52,514 nucleotides of DNA, taken from RI-92 sp037384645. Its GTDB lineage: Bacteria > Pseudomonadota > Gammaproteobacteria > UBA6429 > Thiohalophilaceae. This document shows, one piece after another, positions 16,579-25,650 of the stretch; position 1 is the first letter of the stretch, and the number at the start of each line of letters is the position of its first letter. Made by a program: the position numbers and the translations under genes. Location: assembly GCA_037384645.1 (NCBI GenBank), contig JARRNT010000024.1, positions 1 to 52,514 of the forward strand, written 5' to 3'. The notes beneath the pieces were generated by a model that was given only the letters and a program-made list of their open reading frames with translations, did no database searches and was not told the DNA's origin.

Positions 16579-17445
16579 ATGCGTACTCAATTATTGTTTG
16601 GCCTGGTGGCGAGCATGTGTCTTACCCTGGCCGGGTGTGGTGGAGGTAGTGGTTCAGGTTCCGGCAAACTGAGTGTCGGGATGACCGACGCGCCCATCGA
16701 TGGCGCGCAAAAAGTTGTCATTCATGTCACGTCGGCCACGTTGCATGGACCCGATGGCAATACGACGTACGATGTGATGGACAGCACAACCGGCACCCCG
16801 GGCCGTGATATTGACTTGCTTAAATTTCAGGGCGGCCAGTGGACGGGCCTGTTTGATGCCACGGTCACCGCGGGCCATTACAGCTGGATCAGGCTGGGCA
16901 TCGACCAGTCAAAGTCCTATATCCAAATTAATGACACGAAATATGGCCTTACCTGTCCCAGCTGTGACAATACTGGTTACAAGATCAATACCAGCTTTAA
17001 TGTAGCAAAAGATGCCACGCTAACCATGATGCTGGATTTTGTTCGCCTGGTTGATGCTGCCGCCAGCGGCTCAATAAGTGGCAGCGTGGATGGCACTCTC
17101 TTATCCTCATTATTACCCTCAAGTGGTGGGATGTGTAGTGTTTATGTATTTGCTGGTCTAGATGCGACACCTGACGATATCTATATCCCGACCAGTTCAC
17201 CGATACCGAGCACACAGAATAATCCGGTCACGACTGCGAATGTGACAGGCACCGGACCTTATACCTATACCGCGGCTTTTCTCCCGGCAGGTGATTACAC
17301 ACTCGCAGTAACCTGCATGGCTAGCAGTGATTCGGCCGCAACTAAAGAAACACTGTCATTTAGCTATACGCAGAATGCAACTGTCGCTGCAGGCGCAACA
17401 ACGACTCTGGATTTCCCTGCGACTCAGCCGCCGACGACACCCTGA
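16579..17445 (+). CDS. DUF4382 domain lipoprotein
   Basis: 288 residues. A lipoprotein signal peptide ends in lipobox LAGC, Cys20, followed by a Gly/Ser-rich linker. The DUF4382 domain starts with GKLSVGMTDAPID and continues to about 165. The C-terminal half contains a beta-rich repeat resembling a carboxypeptidase regulatory fold (YTYTAAFLPAGDYTLAVTC). Three cysteines in the mature protein (TCPSC, MCSVY) could form disulfides. Function unknown; outer-membrane or periplasmic, Ca-binding or structural by analogy. AGGGGTATATACG precedes the ATG. Monocistronic, with its own terminator. Confidence 0.88.
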   Translation: MRTQLLFGLVASMCLTLAGCGGGSGSGSGKLSVGMTDAPIDGAQKVVIHVTSATLHGPDGNTTYDVMDSTTGTPGRDIDLLKFQGGQWTGLFDATVTAGHYSWIRLGIDQSKSYIQINDTKYGLTCPSCDNTGYKINTSFNVAKDATLTMMLDFVRLVDAAASGSISGSVDGTLLSSLLPSSGGMCSVYVFAGLDATPDDIYIPTSSPIPSTQNNPVTTANVTGTGPYTYTAAFLPAGDYTLAVTCMASSDSAATKETLSFSYTQNATVAAGATTTLDFPATQPPTTP

Positions 17446-17467
17446 TATGCCATAACAGGGCTTCTGT

Positions 17468-17507
17468 ATGCACATATCCGCTGCCCGGCGGGTGTGTGCA
17501 TTTCATT
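17468..17507 (+). terminator. Terminator of the DUF4382 gene
   Basis: A 14-bp stem (17468-17481 with 17488-17501, two G-T pairs) and a 6-base loop, followed by TTCATTT. It overlaps the end of the convergent gene at 17503. Confidence 0.75.
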
Positions 17508-18198
17508 TACTCAATCGCCGGCCATGGCGATTCAGAAAATAGCCGGCAAGAATAATCAGCACGATAAGCCCGATAATCACGGCAGGCGCCCAGGGCGCCA
17601 GCGCCGCAGCATGGGCCTGAAGCCCAAACAGAATATAGGACCACACGACTATCGCCAGGTAGGTACCGGCGAGCACGACTAATACGGTCAACCATGCCGG
17701 AAATCCAAGCAAAAACCCGATAGCACTCCCCACTACCGGTCCTGTCATCCAGAACGGGAACCAGACAAAAACAAACAAGCCGATGATGCCATAGCGGCGG
17801 ACCTTGACCTGATGCTGCTCGGCAACGGACCTTGTGTTATCGAGGAAGCGCTTCAGACGGGGAAAGACGATCAGCTTGCGCATGCTGAAAACAAATATCG
17901 GATAAAACAATAACACCAATACTGTCTCTACCCAGATATTGACCGATATTACCAGGGCATGCCCGTAACCACTGGCATAACCAATGGACAAGGATACCGC
18001 TCGGCCAAATACGATGTTACTAAAGCTCATGGCACCGATCATCCGGGAAACGCTGGGTGCCCAGAAAGCCGTCACCCCCATCGCAATCAGGCCAAGCAAA
18101 GCAATGGCGATACCGAGCCACAGGATGCGCCCTTCAGTCGTTTTGAATAAGCAGCGCCAGGCCGGCCGGTTTAAGTGTGCTTTATCTTTCCTGTCCAC
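17503..18198 (-). CDS. Small multi-drug export family membrane protein (COG2426)
   Basis: 231 residues and about five helices. The core KVRRYGIIGLFVFVWFPFW with GPVVGSAIGFLLG matches the family motif (RYGxxGLFxFVxIPxPGTG...GS). In the usual family the motif reads PLPGTG; here it is PFWMTG, a notable substitution. The family name is historical and transport is unproven. The start is GTG 18198, with no ATG nearby and only a weak ribosome site. Confidence 0.82.
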   Translation of the reverse strand: MDRKDKAHLNRPAWRCLFKTTEGRILWLGIAIALLGLIAMGVTAFWAPSVSRMIGAMSFSNIVFGRAVSLSIGYASGYGHALVISVNIWVETVLVLLFYPIFVFSMRKLIVFPRLKRFLDNTRSVAEQHQVKVRRYGIIGLFVFVWFPFWMTGPVVGSAIGFLLGFPAWLTVLVVLAGTYLAIVVWSYILFGLQAHAAALAPWAPAVIIGLIVLIILAGYFLNRHGRRLSK

Positions 18199-18361
18199 AA
18201 CAGCAATAATCAGTGCTTGACATCAATATTTTATAACAATAGCAGTAAAATGTTAGACGATGGTTCTAACAATCAGCAATCGATAATAAATCTACCTCTG
18301 CCCTGTACATAGCATAAATATTCGTATTTTGCTAAACTGTTTAAGTACAGCACAGGAATCC

Positions 18362-20080
18362 ATGTATACGCTTTTCTGTGCACAAGACCTCCTGGCTTTG
18401 TCATTATTCAGCCTTTTTCGAATACCTATCTTCCATTACTTATTTAAAATGGTGAACCTATGGTTAGTTATACTTTGTGGTTCTGTCCTGTTTCTGTACT
18501 TTAAGTATGTTCATATTTTCCCCGGTGTAATAAATACAGAGACTCCTCAAAAAATCGCGGAATTCTTTCCCGGCTCAAACTCTGAGATATTCAGGCCTAT
18601 GGTCCTTTTACTCCAGGAGGGACTCAGCAAACTGAATAACAGTGTCATTATTATTTTTATGATAATGACACTGTTATTGACCATAATTCAACTCATTCTG
18701 TATATGCCATCCAGTCTGAGGTATGTCTACTACACGCATGTCAGCCCGGTAAAATACTCACTGAAACATATTTTAGTTTCCTTGTTGCTTTTCGTACCTC
18801 TTTTATTTGTATCTATTTTCCTCTTCAAGCTGGACAGCAGCCTTAATCCAGAACTGGAAAATCTGCTCAGCCAGAAACGCCATACTATCAAGGATACTGA
18901 CAACCAGTTTTACCCCATGCTAAGCCTATGGATACCGAACGTTACCGACAGGGTCGCATATGGAAAAAACTGGTTATCAGGATTCAGAAAAATACCGGCT
19001 TATTACAGGAATCATCAGGCATCGATAAATCCCGCTGCTTATCCCGGTTACCAGAAACTAAGCCTGGGTGGCATGCCGAAGACAGACCAGGCTGAGATCA
19101 ATCAACTTTATATACAACGGTTGCAGAATGACAACGCCAAACTCGACATGCAAATCAAAAACTACATAAGGAAATACCAGGCACCATTACAAGTCGCCCG
19201 CTCGTTCTATAGTAGCAAGCATTACCTGAACCCGATCAAGCAAACCAGCCTAAGCTATACAAGCTTCTACAACGACTATTCCGGAAGCTTTTTATCCCTG
19301 CAACGGTTAAATTTGCTGGAAAATCTGATTGGCTCCAGCAATGACACCAAAACCATGATTAAAAATATACGTGCTAACTACTATTTCAACATGAATGTAA
19401 TCAGGCATAGTAGCGACCCGATTGTGAAACTTTTGTTCATAAAAAAACAGGATGTGGTTATCCAGTTTCTATACAGCCTGCTAAACAACCCTAAATACCA
19501 AAATGTCAGTATTTACAAATTCATCGATCATATTCCGGAGCTGACCAAAGCAGTGATCGCTCTCAACCTTATTGCGAAAAACAAACTACAACTTATCAAC
19601 AAAGAACTCGTACAGGCGAATAATAAATTATCGCATTCACAATCTATTCTCGCTGACTTCAGCAAATATACTTACAAATACCACAAAACTCTGAACTGTA
19701 TTTTTGAGCGGGCAACGAGAAAATACAATCTTGACAACTCGGCAATTTCTGTCCACATAAACAGGCAAACCACTCCTATCCAAAAAGCAGCTCTGGATAA
19801 CGTCATCGGTGACGCTATTTGCAAAACGAGTATAACGGATAATAAAGACGATATATTTATCAGGTCTGTCGCAACTAATGGCCGCATTATGATCTTAAAG
19901 GCACGCAGCAAGATACTGGAAAACAAGATCGATGTTTTCAATATTGGCGCATTTCTAAACAATAATAGTCAAATATATCATAATCCTTTCACAGACCGCC
20001 CGTTGAAATGGGACAGAGATATGCACCAAATTTATTTCGAATACAACATTGGCAGGAAAAAAGTTAGAGTCAGTTATTAA
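18362..20080 (+). CDS. Orphan membrane protein with large extracytoplasmic domain
   Basis: 572 residues. Hydrophobic segments lie at about 10-45, 90-115 and 130-155, followed by a soluble domain of about 410 residues rich in Asn, Lys, Tyr and Ile. A helical, possibly coiled-coil stretch (QLYIQRLQNDNAKLDMQI) begins near 250 and another lies near 410-445. The C-terminus contains NPFTDRPLKWDRD, resembling the DPF(S/T)GxPL(R/K)Y motif seen at the ends of many uncharacterised bacterial proteins. No enzyme motif is visible. ATG 18362 follows CAGGAATCC; TTG 18329 is a weaker upstream start. The gene is strikingly AT-rich in codon choice compared with neighbours, suggesting horizontal origin. Monocistronic. 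Confidence 0.75.
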   Translation: MYTLFCAQDLLALSLFSLFRIPIFHYLFKMVNLWLVILCGSVLFLYFKYVHIFPGVINTETPQKIAEFFPGSNSEIFRPMVLLLQEGLSKLNNSVIIIFMIMTLLLTIIQLILYMPSSLRYVYYTHVSPVKYSLKHILVSLLLFVPLLFVSIFLFKLDSSLNPELENLLSQKRHTIKDTDNQFYPMLSLWIPNVTDRVAYGKNWLSGFRKIPAYYRNHQASINPAAYPGYQKLSLGGMPKTDQAEINQLYIQRLQNDNAKLDMQIKNYIRKYQAPLQVARSFYSSKHYLNPIKQTSLSYTSFYNDYSGSFLSLQRLNLLENLIGSSNDTKTMIKNIRANYYFNMNVIRHSSDPIVKLLFIKKQDVVIQFLYSLLNNPKYQNVSIYKFIDHIPELTKAVIALNLIAKNKLQLINKELVQANNKLSHSQSILADFSKYTYKYHKTLNCIFERATRKYNLDNSAISVHINRQTTPIQKAALDNVIGDAICKTSITDNKDDIFIRSVATNGRIMILKARSKILENKIDVFNIGAFLNNNSQIYHNPFTDRPLKWDRDMHQIYFEYNIGRKKVRVSY

Positions 20081-20242
20081 CTGCATAAAATCTTAGTGTT
20101 CACTACCCGACGGCACACAAGCTATATATCTGCAAAGAATAGATAAACAATACCAGGATTCATCAATTTAAAAGGAATGGAATGGTGTTTCGTTTAAAAT
20201 CTTAGTAGATGCATGCATGACTGACTGATTCACCGTAAACAA

Positions 20243-20268
20243 GTCGGCGTACCGTTCGGTACGCCGAC
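20243..20268 (-). terminator. Hairpin terminator, probably of the satP-like gene
   Basis: A perfect 11-bp stem (GTCGGCGTACC / GGTACGCCGAC) with loop GTTC. On the minus strand it is followed by TTGTTTAC, a weak U-tract, and sits 33 bases past the stop codon at 20301. It could also stop plus-strand readthrough. Confidence 0.7.
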
Positions 20269-20300
20269 TATACTTAGCAGGATACTACAAGGTTTTATTG

Positions 20301-20894
20301 TCAGGCGACGACCAGCCTTTTACCAGCGATCTCATTGAGCAAGGCTGCAAACGCAGTGTAACCTGCGCATACCGAAGCAATGATCCCGGAAATGCCGCCC
20401 AGCAACATCAGCAAGTGATTAGGTTCAGGATTGGACAGCCAATGGGCGACAGCCACGAGCACCAGCATCAGCGTGGTAAAACCCAGCGCGACGCGCAGCA
20501 TCATCCATTTCCTGGCGACGATAGCGCCAAAGAATGTCAGTAAGCCAAATGCCGCCCAGAACATGAAATACCAGCCGAGATAAGCCAGATGCGGACCAGC
20601 TGCCCAGGCAGAACCTTTAGGGATTGGTGATTGCGCTACAACATAGGTAAATGCCCAGAAAAATAACGCCCACCCGCCAAACGCGACGCCGCCGAAAGTT
20701 TGACCGCGTAGAAAGTCAATGATCGACGCGATTCCTATCCCGACTGTTCCAACGATGATAATTGCCATGATCATGTCACTTTTCGGAAAAATATTTGCCA
20801 CGATAAAGCTTAGCGATATGAGGGCGATCCCATACGATATAAGACCCAGTGCACTCGGGTCACCTAATTCACTGTTTGTTTTTATATCTGACAT
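20301..20894 (-). CDS. GPR1/FUN34/YaaH (SatP-like) acetate/succinate channel
   Basis: 197 residues with six helices, the normal length. The N-terminal DPSALGLISYGIALISLS corresponds to the NPAPLGL signature, and LRGQTFGGVAFGGWALFFW corresponds to the GNTFGATAFSSYGAFW motif. Inner-membrane uptake or release of acetate and other small carboxylates. The Asn of GNTF is Gln here (GQTF). A perfect-looking ribosome site (AGGAGGAAAGTGAG) precedes ATG 20894. Alone in its transcript. Confidence 0.88.
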   Translation of the reverse strand: MSDIKTNSELGDPSALGLISYGIALISLSFIVANIFPKSDMIMAIIIVGTVGIGIASIIDFLRGQTFGGVAFGGWALFFWAFTYVVAQSPIPKGSAWAAGPHLAYLGWYFMFWAAFGLLTFFGAIVARKWMMLRVALGFTTLMLVLVAVAHWLSNPEPNHLLMLLGGISGIIASVCAGYTAFAALLNEIAGKRLVVA

Positions 20895-21106
20895 CTCACT
20901 TTCCTCCTGATGTGGTCATGTTTATTTATATTGGCACGTCCAGCGGCCTTATTGTCTGACTGCGGGGCCGTGCCCCTTCGAGCTGCCCGGTAATGAAAAC
21001 TTTGGATAAAACGCACCAGGCTTGGGGCAAAAAGTATAAACCGCTACTCACTGTTCCACCATGGATCTGCAAACTTTATATAAAACACACATAGGAACTC
21101 TTCTGA

Positions 21107-21135
21107 GTCAGCCTTGTCAAAGCTGACCTGTTTTT
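21107..21135 (+). terminator. Orphan plus-strand terminator-like hairpin
   Basis: GTCAGC(C)TT, loop GTC, AA(A)GCTGAC, then CTG and five T. There is no plus-strand gene upstream within 1 kb, so it may end a small RNA starting near 21000-21050 or be fortuitous. The 20895-21313 gap otherwise holds nothing recognisable. Confidence 0.35.
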
Positions 21136-21313
21136 CCTATTTTATCTTAGGGGAATACAGAAAATGCTATTAATAAATTCAAAGGCAATAAAACTAAGGA
21201 AATAACATATAACACCAACTTCAGCGCAAACCTTTATGCCTTTTAGAAAAATGTGTTTGCACTTAATGCAGGAATGAAAAACAGCAGCATACAGCGAACG
21301 ATTGCATAGCAAT

Positions 21314-21589
21314 TCATCGCATCGATTTTTTATGCTGTTGACGCCTTTTGACGGGGACAGGCTTACATAGATGCTCAATCAACCGTTCGATCTGTTGAGT
21401 ACAACAACCACTCCCCATCGTGGCATAAGTCTGTTTTTTTACCTCTTCCACCGTTATCGCTCCATTGACAATAGCAACAATTATATCGATCTTGGGTACA
21501 TCCATACATACGCACAGATTTCTGTCTAAATTTTCTCTCATGCCAGACGGAAGTTTATCCAGATGCTTTGTGCTACACTCGGTTTTCAC
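21314..21589 (-). CDS. BFD-like [2Fe-2S]-binding domain protein
   Basis: 91 residues. Residues 24-72 match the bacterioferritin-associated ferredoxin-like fold (PF04324): LCVC (C26, C28), helix, NGAITVEEVKKQT, then GSGCC (C62, C63). The standard pattern is CxC...CxxC; here the last two cysteines are adjacent and the normal fourth position is Gln, so cluster binding may be altered. Cys5 and Cys75 are extra. A role in iron release or as a small electron carrier is likely by family. The start is GTG 21589 with weak signal; ATG at residue 17 is an alternative. Downstream of the SulP gene by 105 bases on the same strand. Confidence 0.72.
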   Translation of the reverse strand: MKTECSTKHLDKLPSGMRENLDRNLCVCMDVPKIDIIVAIVNGAITVEEVKKQTYATMGSGCCTQQIERLIEHLCKPVPVKRRQQHKKSMR

Positions 21590-21694
21590 AAGCTCATATC
21601 GCTATATAAGTAAGTTACGATGGTTATGCAGTCTCTCTGCTACCAGCAATGATCGCAACTTGCTGCACCTCGATATTAGCGGTCACAGGTAAAC

Positions 21695-23224
21695 TTAACC
21701 CATTTGATCGCTAGCGACATAATAGCGTGGGTCCTCGATAACGCTGACCTCAACAAGATTCCCCGCCTTCTTTAACAGCGCGCGACACTCAGGACTAAGG
21801 TGGCGCAGATGCAGATTTTTACCCGACTGAATATATTTGTCCGCCAGATTATCAATGGCTTCGATCGCAGAATGGTCGGCCACACGCGAATTCTGAAAGT
21901 CAATAATCACCTCATCCGGGTCAGTCTCCGGATGAAACAACTCCAGGAAATTTTTGACCGAACCAAAAAATAACGGGCCGTTGAGTCTGTACACACGTGT
22001 GCCATTTTCGTCCTCGTCGCTTGTGACATTGATATGCCTCGCATGCTCCCAGGCAAATGCCAGTGCCGAAATAATCACACCGACGACCACGGCAATGGCC
22101 AGATCTGTTGCCACGGTCACTGCAGAGACCAGGATAAGAACAAAGGCATCAGTACGCGGAATCTTGCCAATTATTCGAAAGCTGGTCCATTCGAAAGTAC
22201 CCAGCACGACAATAAACATCACACCGACCAGTGCGGCCATTGGGATCATGGCAATCAATTTGGAGGCAAACAGAATAAATGCCAACAGGAACAATGCTGC
22301 TGCGATACCGGACAGGCGCTGTCTCCCGCCTGAATTGACGTTAATCATACTCTGACCAATCATGGCACAACCTCCCATTCCACCAAACAGGCCAGTGACC
22401 GTGTTTGCGATGCCCTGGCCAACACACTCACGATTACCTTTGCCGCGTGTGTTGGTAACATCATCTATCAGCGTCAGGGTAAGCAGGGACTCGATTAATC
22501 CCACGGCAGCGAGAATCACTGCATAGGGAAAAATGATCCGCAGGGTTTCCCAATTCATGGGTACCACTGGGAGATGGAAGCTCGGCAAGCCCCCTTCAAT
22601 GGACGCCAGGTCACCCACGGACTTGGTGTCGATATGAAATACCAGCACGATCACCGTCACAGTGATGATGGCGGCCAGGGAAGACGGAATTATCGTGGTC
22701 AGGCGCGGCAGGAAATATGAAATTGCCATGGTCAGCGCAATCAGGCCGATGAATATATACAGCATGCTGCCCTGCATCCACACGGCCGTACCGTCAACGC
22801 CCTGAATGTGAAAATGTTGCAACTGGGCAAGAAAAATGACAATGGCCAGTCCATTCACAAAGCCAAGCATAACCGGATAGGGCACCATCCGGATGTATTT
22901 ACCCAGGCGCAGCAGGCCCGCACCAATCTGCAATAGTCCGGCCAGCACCACAGTGGCGAACAGGTATTCCACGCCATGCTGGGCAACCAGGGCCACCATG
23001 ACCACGGCCATGGAACCGGTCGCACCGGAAATCATGCCGGGCCGACCACCAAAAATCGACGCCAACAGGCCGACCATGAATGCGGCATATAAACCAACCA
23101 GCGGATCAACACCCGCCACAAAGGCAAAAGCCACGGCCTCTGGAACCAGAGCAAGCGCCACCGTCAGACCGGAGAGAATTTCGTTTTGCACACAGGCACG
23201 GGTGGCACAGCCAAGCTGGAACAT
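21695..23224 (-). CDS. SulP-family inorganic anion transporter with STAS domain
   Basis: 509 residues. The SLC26/SulP membrane domain (about 1-400) opens with GLTVALALVPEAVAFAFVAGVDPLVGLYAAF and contains GNRECVGQGIANTVTGLFGGMGG. A C-terminal STAS domain (about 410-500) contains VIIDFQNSRVADHSAIEAID. Carries sulfate, bicarbonate or another anion, probably with Na+ or H+. No carbonic anhydrase or cysteine-biosynthesis gene adjoins it to fix the substrate. AAAGAGG lies before ATG 23224. Confidence 0.93.
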   Translation of the reverse strand: MFQLGCATRACVQNEILSGLTVALALVPEAVAFAFVAGVDPLVGLYAAFMVGLLASIFGGRPGMISGATGSMAVVMVALVAQHGVEYLFATVVLAGLLQIGAGLLRLGKYIRMVPYPVMLGFVNGLAIVIFLAQLQHFHIQGVDGTAVWMQGSMLYIFIGLIALTMAISYFLPRLTTIIPSSLAAIITVTVIVLVFHIDTKSVGDLASIEGGLPSFHLPVVPMNWETLRIIFPYAVILAAVGLIESLLTLTLIDDVTNTRGKGNRECVGQGIANTVTGLFGGMGGCAMIGQSMINVNSGGRQRLSGIAAALFLLAFILFASKLIAMIPMAALVGVMFIVVLGTFEWTSFRIIGKIPRTDAFVLILVSAVTVATDLAIAVVVGVIISALAFAWEHARHINVTSDEDENGTRVYRLNGPLFFGSVKNFLELFHPETDPDEVIIDFQNSRVADHSAIEAIDNLADKYIQSGKNLHLRHLSPECRALLKKAGNLVEVSVIEDPRYYVASDQMG

Positions 23225-23367
23225 CGCGGGGTAACCTCTTTGGGAACGTCAAAAGCCGAGCATATTAGCAAAATCTAATATTCAGGGAAAGGCAAAAGGG
23301 TAATGACACAACAACTTATGGAATATAAATGTGATCTGCGCTTAGCATTCTATGCTTTGTTTGGCCA

Positions 23368-24270
23368 TCAAAAGTTATCCCAGTATGGCGGATCATTGAT
23401 TCTTGTTTTTAGAAAATCGATAAAAGTACGTATTTTTGCCGGCAGGTAATGTCTTGAAGTATAGACTGCATAGATATCCAGATTGAGTAAAGTATAATCA
23501 TTGAGCACCGTTTGTAATTGACCATTTCGGATGGCTTCGTAGGCAATGAACGTCGGCATGGTCGATATACCCATGCCGGCTATTGCAGCTTCCAGCAACA
23601 CTTCCGGGTTATTTGAGGTGAACACCGGCGAGATTTTTACCGGGTAATCCTTACCGTCTTTTTCCAGTGGCCAGGTGTTGTTCTGGGTATAGCTGTACAA
23701 CATGCAGGGATGAATGTGTAAATCAGAAGCTACCTCAAGCGCCGGTGCAGTTTTGAGATAAGCGGGTGAAGCGACCAACACATGCTTACAACTTGTCAGA
23801 CGGCGTGCGATCAGCTCAGGTTCATGTTGATAGGCAATACGAATGGCCAGGTCATAGCCTTCATCCACCAGATCAACCAGTCGTTCACTGACCATGATTT
23901 CCATCTTTACATCAGGGTAGAGGCGGTTGAATTCACCGAGCAATGGCATGAGGTGGCGATGCGCAAACACACTGGGGGCACTGATACGCAAGGTACCCTT
24001 CGGCGCACCACTTAGACCCATAACCATGTCATCGGCCTCATCCATGAGCAGCAGCATTTCCTTGCAACGTTCGAAATAGATCCGACCGGATTCCGTCGTG
24101 CTCACATGCCGGGTCGTGCGATTGAGCAGGCGTACCCCCAACTGCGCCTCCAGCTGTGACACGTATTTGCTGGCCGCCGCCCGCGAAATCCCCATCCGCT
24201 CACTGGCCGCTGAAAAACTCCCGCTTTCAACCACCAGGCTAAAAGCCTTGATGCGTGTCAGTTTATCCAT
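23368..24270 (-). CDS. LysR-family transcriptional regulator
   Basis: 300 residues. The N-terminal winged helix-turn-helix (1-60) contains SFSAASERMGISRAAASKYVSQLEAQLGVRLLNRTTR. The effector-binding domain spans about 90-295. It belongs to the common CrgA/DsdC-like subgroup; the ligand is unknown. It is transcribed away from the O-methyltransferase gene, 117 bases apart, the usual arrangement for a LysR protein and its target. Confidence 0.93.
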   Translation of the reverse strand: MDKLTRIKAFSLVVESGSFSAASERMGISRAAASKYVSQLEAQLGVRLLNRTTRHVSTTESGRIYFERCKEMLLLMDEADDMVMGLSGAPKGTLRISAPSVFAHRHLMPLLGEFNRLYPDVKMEIMVSERLVDLVDEGYDLAIRIAYQHEPELIARRLTSCKHVLVASPAYLKTAPALEVASDLHIHPCMLYSYTQNNTWPLEKDGKDYPVKISPVFTSNNPEVLLEAAIAGMGISTMPTFIAYEAIRNGQLQTVLNDYTLLNLDIYAVYTSRHYLPAKIRTFIDFLKTRINDPPYWDNF

Positions 24271-24387
24271 GCTGCAAGATTGTTTCTATATTGTTAACAG
24301 TCTAGCAACAGTAATGAGCTTTATCTATCTAGCATTAACAACTATGTTTACTCCACTATTTAATTACCGACAAAGGGGGTCAGGTTT
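24271..24387. promoter_or_regulatory. Divergent LysR/methyltransferase promoter region
   Basis: 117 AT-rich bases. TGTT-N10-AACA near 24291-24308 is an interrupted dyad of the LysR T-N11-A type, and a second AACAA lies near 24338. It is a candidate operator. AAGGGGGTCAGG before ATG 24388 supplies the ribosome site and also carries the GGGGTC motif. Confidence 0.4.
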
Positions 24388-25476
24388 ATGAGTATTCACG
24401 CAAAGACCATGGAAGAACAGCTGGCAAATTCCCAGGCGCCCGCCATGGCACCCGAGGCGGCACTGGACCCGAGCCACATTATGCAAACCGCCACGGCCTT
24501 CTGGGCATCCAAAGTGTTACTCACCGCCGTGGAATTTGACCTGTTCAGCGTGCTGGGTGACAAGACCATGACCGCTGGGGACCTGGGTCAGCAGCTGGGA
24601 ATTCACCCAAGAGGCACGTATGACTTTTTTGACGCCCTGCTCGCCGCCGGATTTCTGGAGCGTGAAGGTAATGGCGTGCAGGCCAAATACCGAAACACCC
24701 CCAACACCCACGCCTTCCTGGACAAAAACAGCCCCATGTACATCGGGGGTCTGCCCGAAATGCTCAACGCGCGCTTATTTGGCTTCTGGAATCACCTGGG
24801 CGAGGCATTGAAAACCGGCCAGCCTCAAAACGAGGGCAAGCAGAATGGCAAACCACTGTTCGAAGAGCTGTATGCCGACCAGGCACGCCTTGGCCAGTTT
24901 CTCGACGCCATGACTGGTTTCCAGGCCGCCAACTTCCAGCAGCTCGCGGAAAATTTTCATTTCGAAAATTATCAATCCGTCAGCGACATGGGTGGCGCAC
25001 TCGCCCTGCTCTCGCGCATTATTGCCAGCCGACACCCACACCTGAAATTTAACTCTTTCGATTTGCCGCCGGTCGCACCGCTGGCGCAACAGCATATTGA
25101 TAATGCTGGTCTGAGCGATCGCATTACCGTGATGGCCGGCGACTTCTTCGTCGACGACTTCCCCTCTGCCGATATCATTACCATGGGCAATATCCTGCAT
25201 GACTGGAACCTGGAGAAGAAAAAGCTTCTGATCCAGAAAGCCTATGCCGCACTGCCCAAGGGTGGCGCACTGATTGCCATTGAAAATCTGATCGATGACG
25301 CACGGCGCGAAAACCTGTTTGGCCTGCTCATGTCGTTAAACATGCTCATCGAGACCGGCGACGGCTTTGACTACTCCGGCGAGGATTTCCGTCAATGGTG
25401 TTCAGAAGCGGGCTTTAGCCAGTATGAATTCATTCACCTTGCCGGCCCGACCTTTGCGGCAGTTGCATATAAATAA
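24388..25476 (+). CDS. SAM-dependent O-methyltransferase (ASMT/caffeate type)
   Basis: 362 residues. The N-terminal dimerisation winged-helix domain (about 30-115) contains FWASKVLLTAVEFDLFSVLG. The Methyltransf_2 catalytic domain (about 130-345) has a modified SAM glycine loop, SDMGGALALLSRIIA, then a typical FDLP strand and GDFFVDDFPSADII. The catalytic His region reads ILHDWNLEKKK, in which HDW matches plant and bacterial COMT/hydroxyneurosporene methyltransferases. The substrate is likely an aromatic hydroxyl or carotenoid-like hydroxyl and cannot be specified. It is probably controlled by the divergent LysR regulator. Confidence 0.88.
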   Translation: MSIHAKTMEEQLANSQAPAMAPEAALDPSHIMQTATAFWASKVLLTAVEFDLFSVLGDKTMTAGDLGQQLGIHPRGTYDFFDALLAAGFLEREGNGVQAKYRNTPNTHAFLDKNSPMYIGGLPEMLNARLFGFWNHLGEALKTGQPQNEGKQNGKPLFEELYADQARLGQFLDAMTGFQAANFQQLAENFHFENYQSVSDMGGALALLSRIIASRHPHLKFNSFDLPPVAPLAQQHIDNAGLSDRITVMAGDFFVDDFPSADIITMGNILHDWNLEKKKLLIQKAYAALPKGGALIAIENLIDDARRENLFGLLMSLNMLIETGDGFDYSGEDFRQWCSEAGFSQYEFIHLAGPTFAAVAYK

Positions 25477-25500
25477 AGTGTAATTGGAGCCGTCATGATG

Positions 25501-25543
25501 GGGACTGGCCGCGATGAGATCGGATGAAATCGTGGTCAGTCCC
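25501..25543. repeat. 15-bp imperfect inverted repeat (GGGACTGGCC type)
   Basis: GGGACTGGCCGCGAT pairs with ATCGTGGTCAGTCCC across 13 bases; 13 of 15 positions match strictly and two are wobble-type. No T-run follows. The left arm reappears at 14229-14240. It resembles palindromes spread by REP-associated transposases. Confidence 0.55.
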
Positions 25544-25650
25544 TATTGCTCTTCAGGCAAATTCGCCGATTAGCTCACAAATTTCCCTTTGTATCTTATG
25601 AACTCTACGCCGATTAAAGATGTATTATAAAAATCGAACTAGGTGATGAT

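Noticed and set aside
21142..21378. Cys-rich minus-strand frame
   Set aside because: Overlaps the better supported BFD-like gene and has no own start signal.
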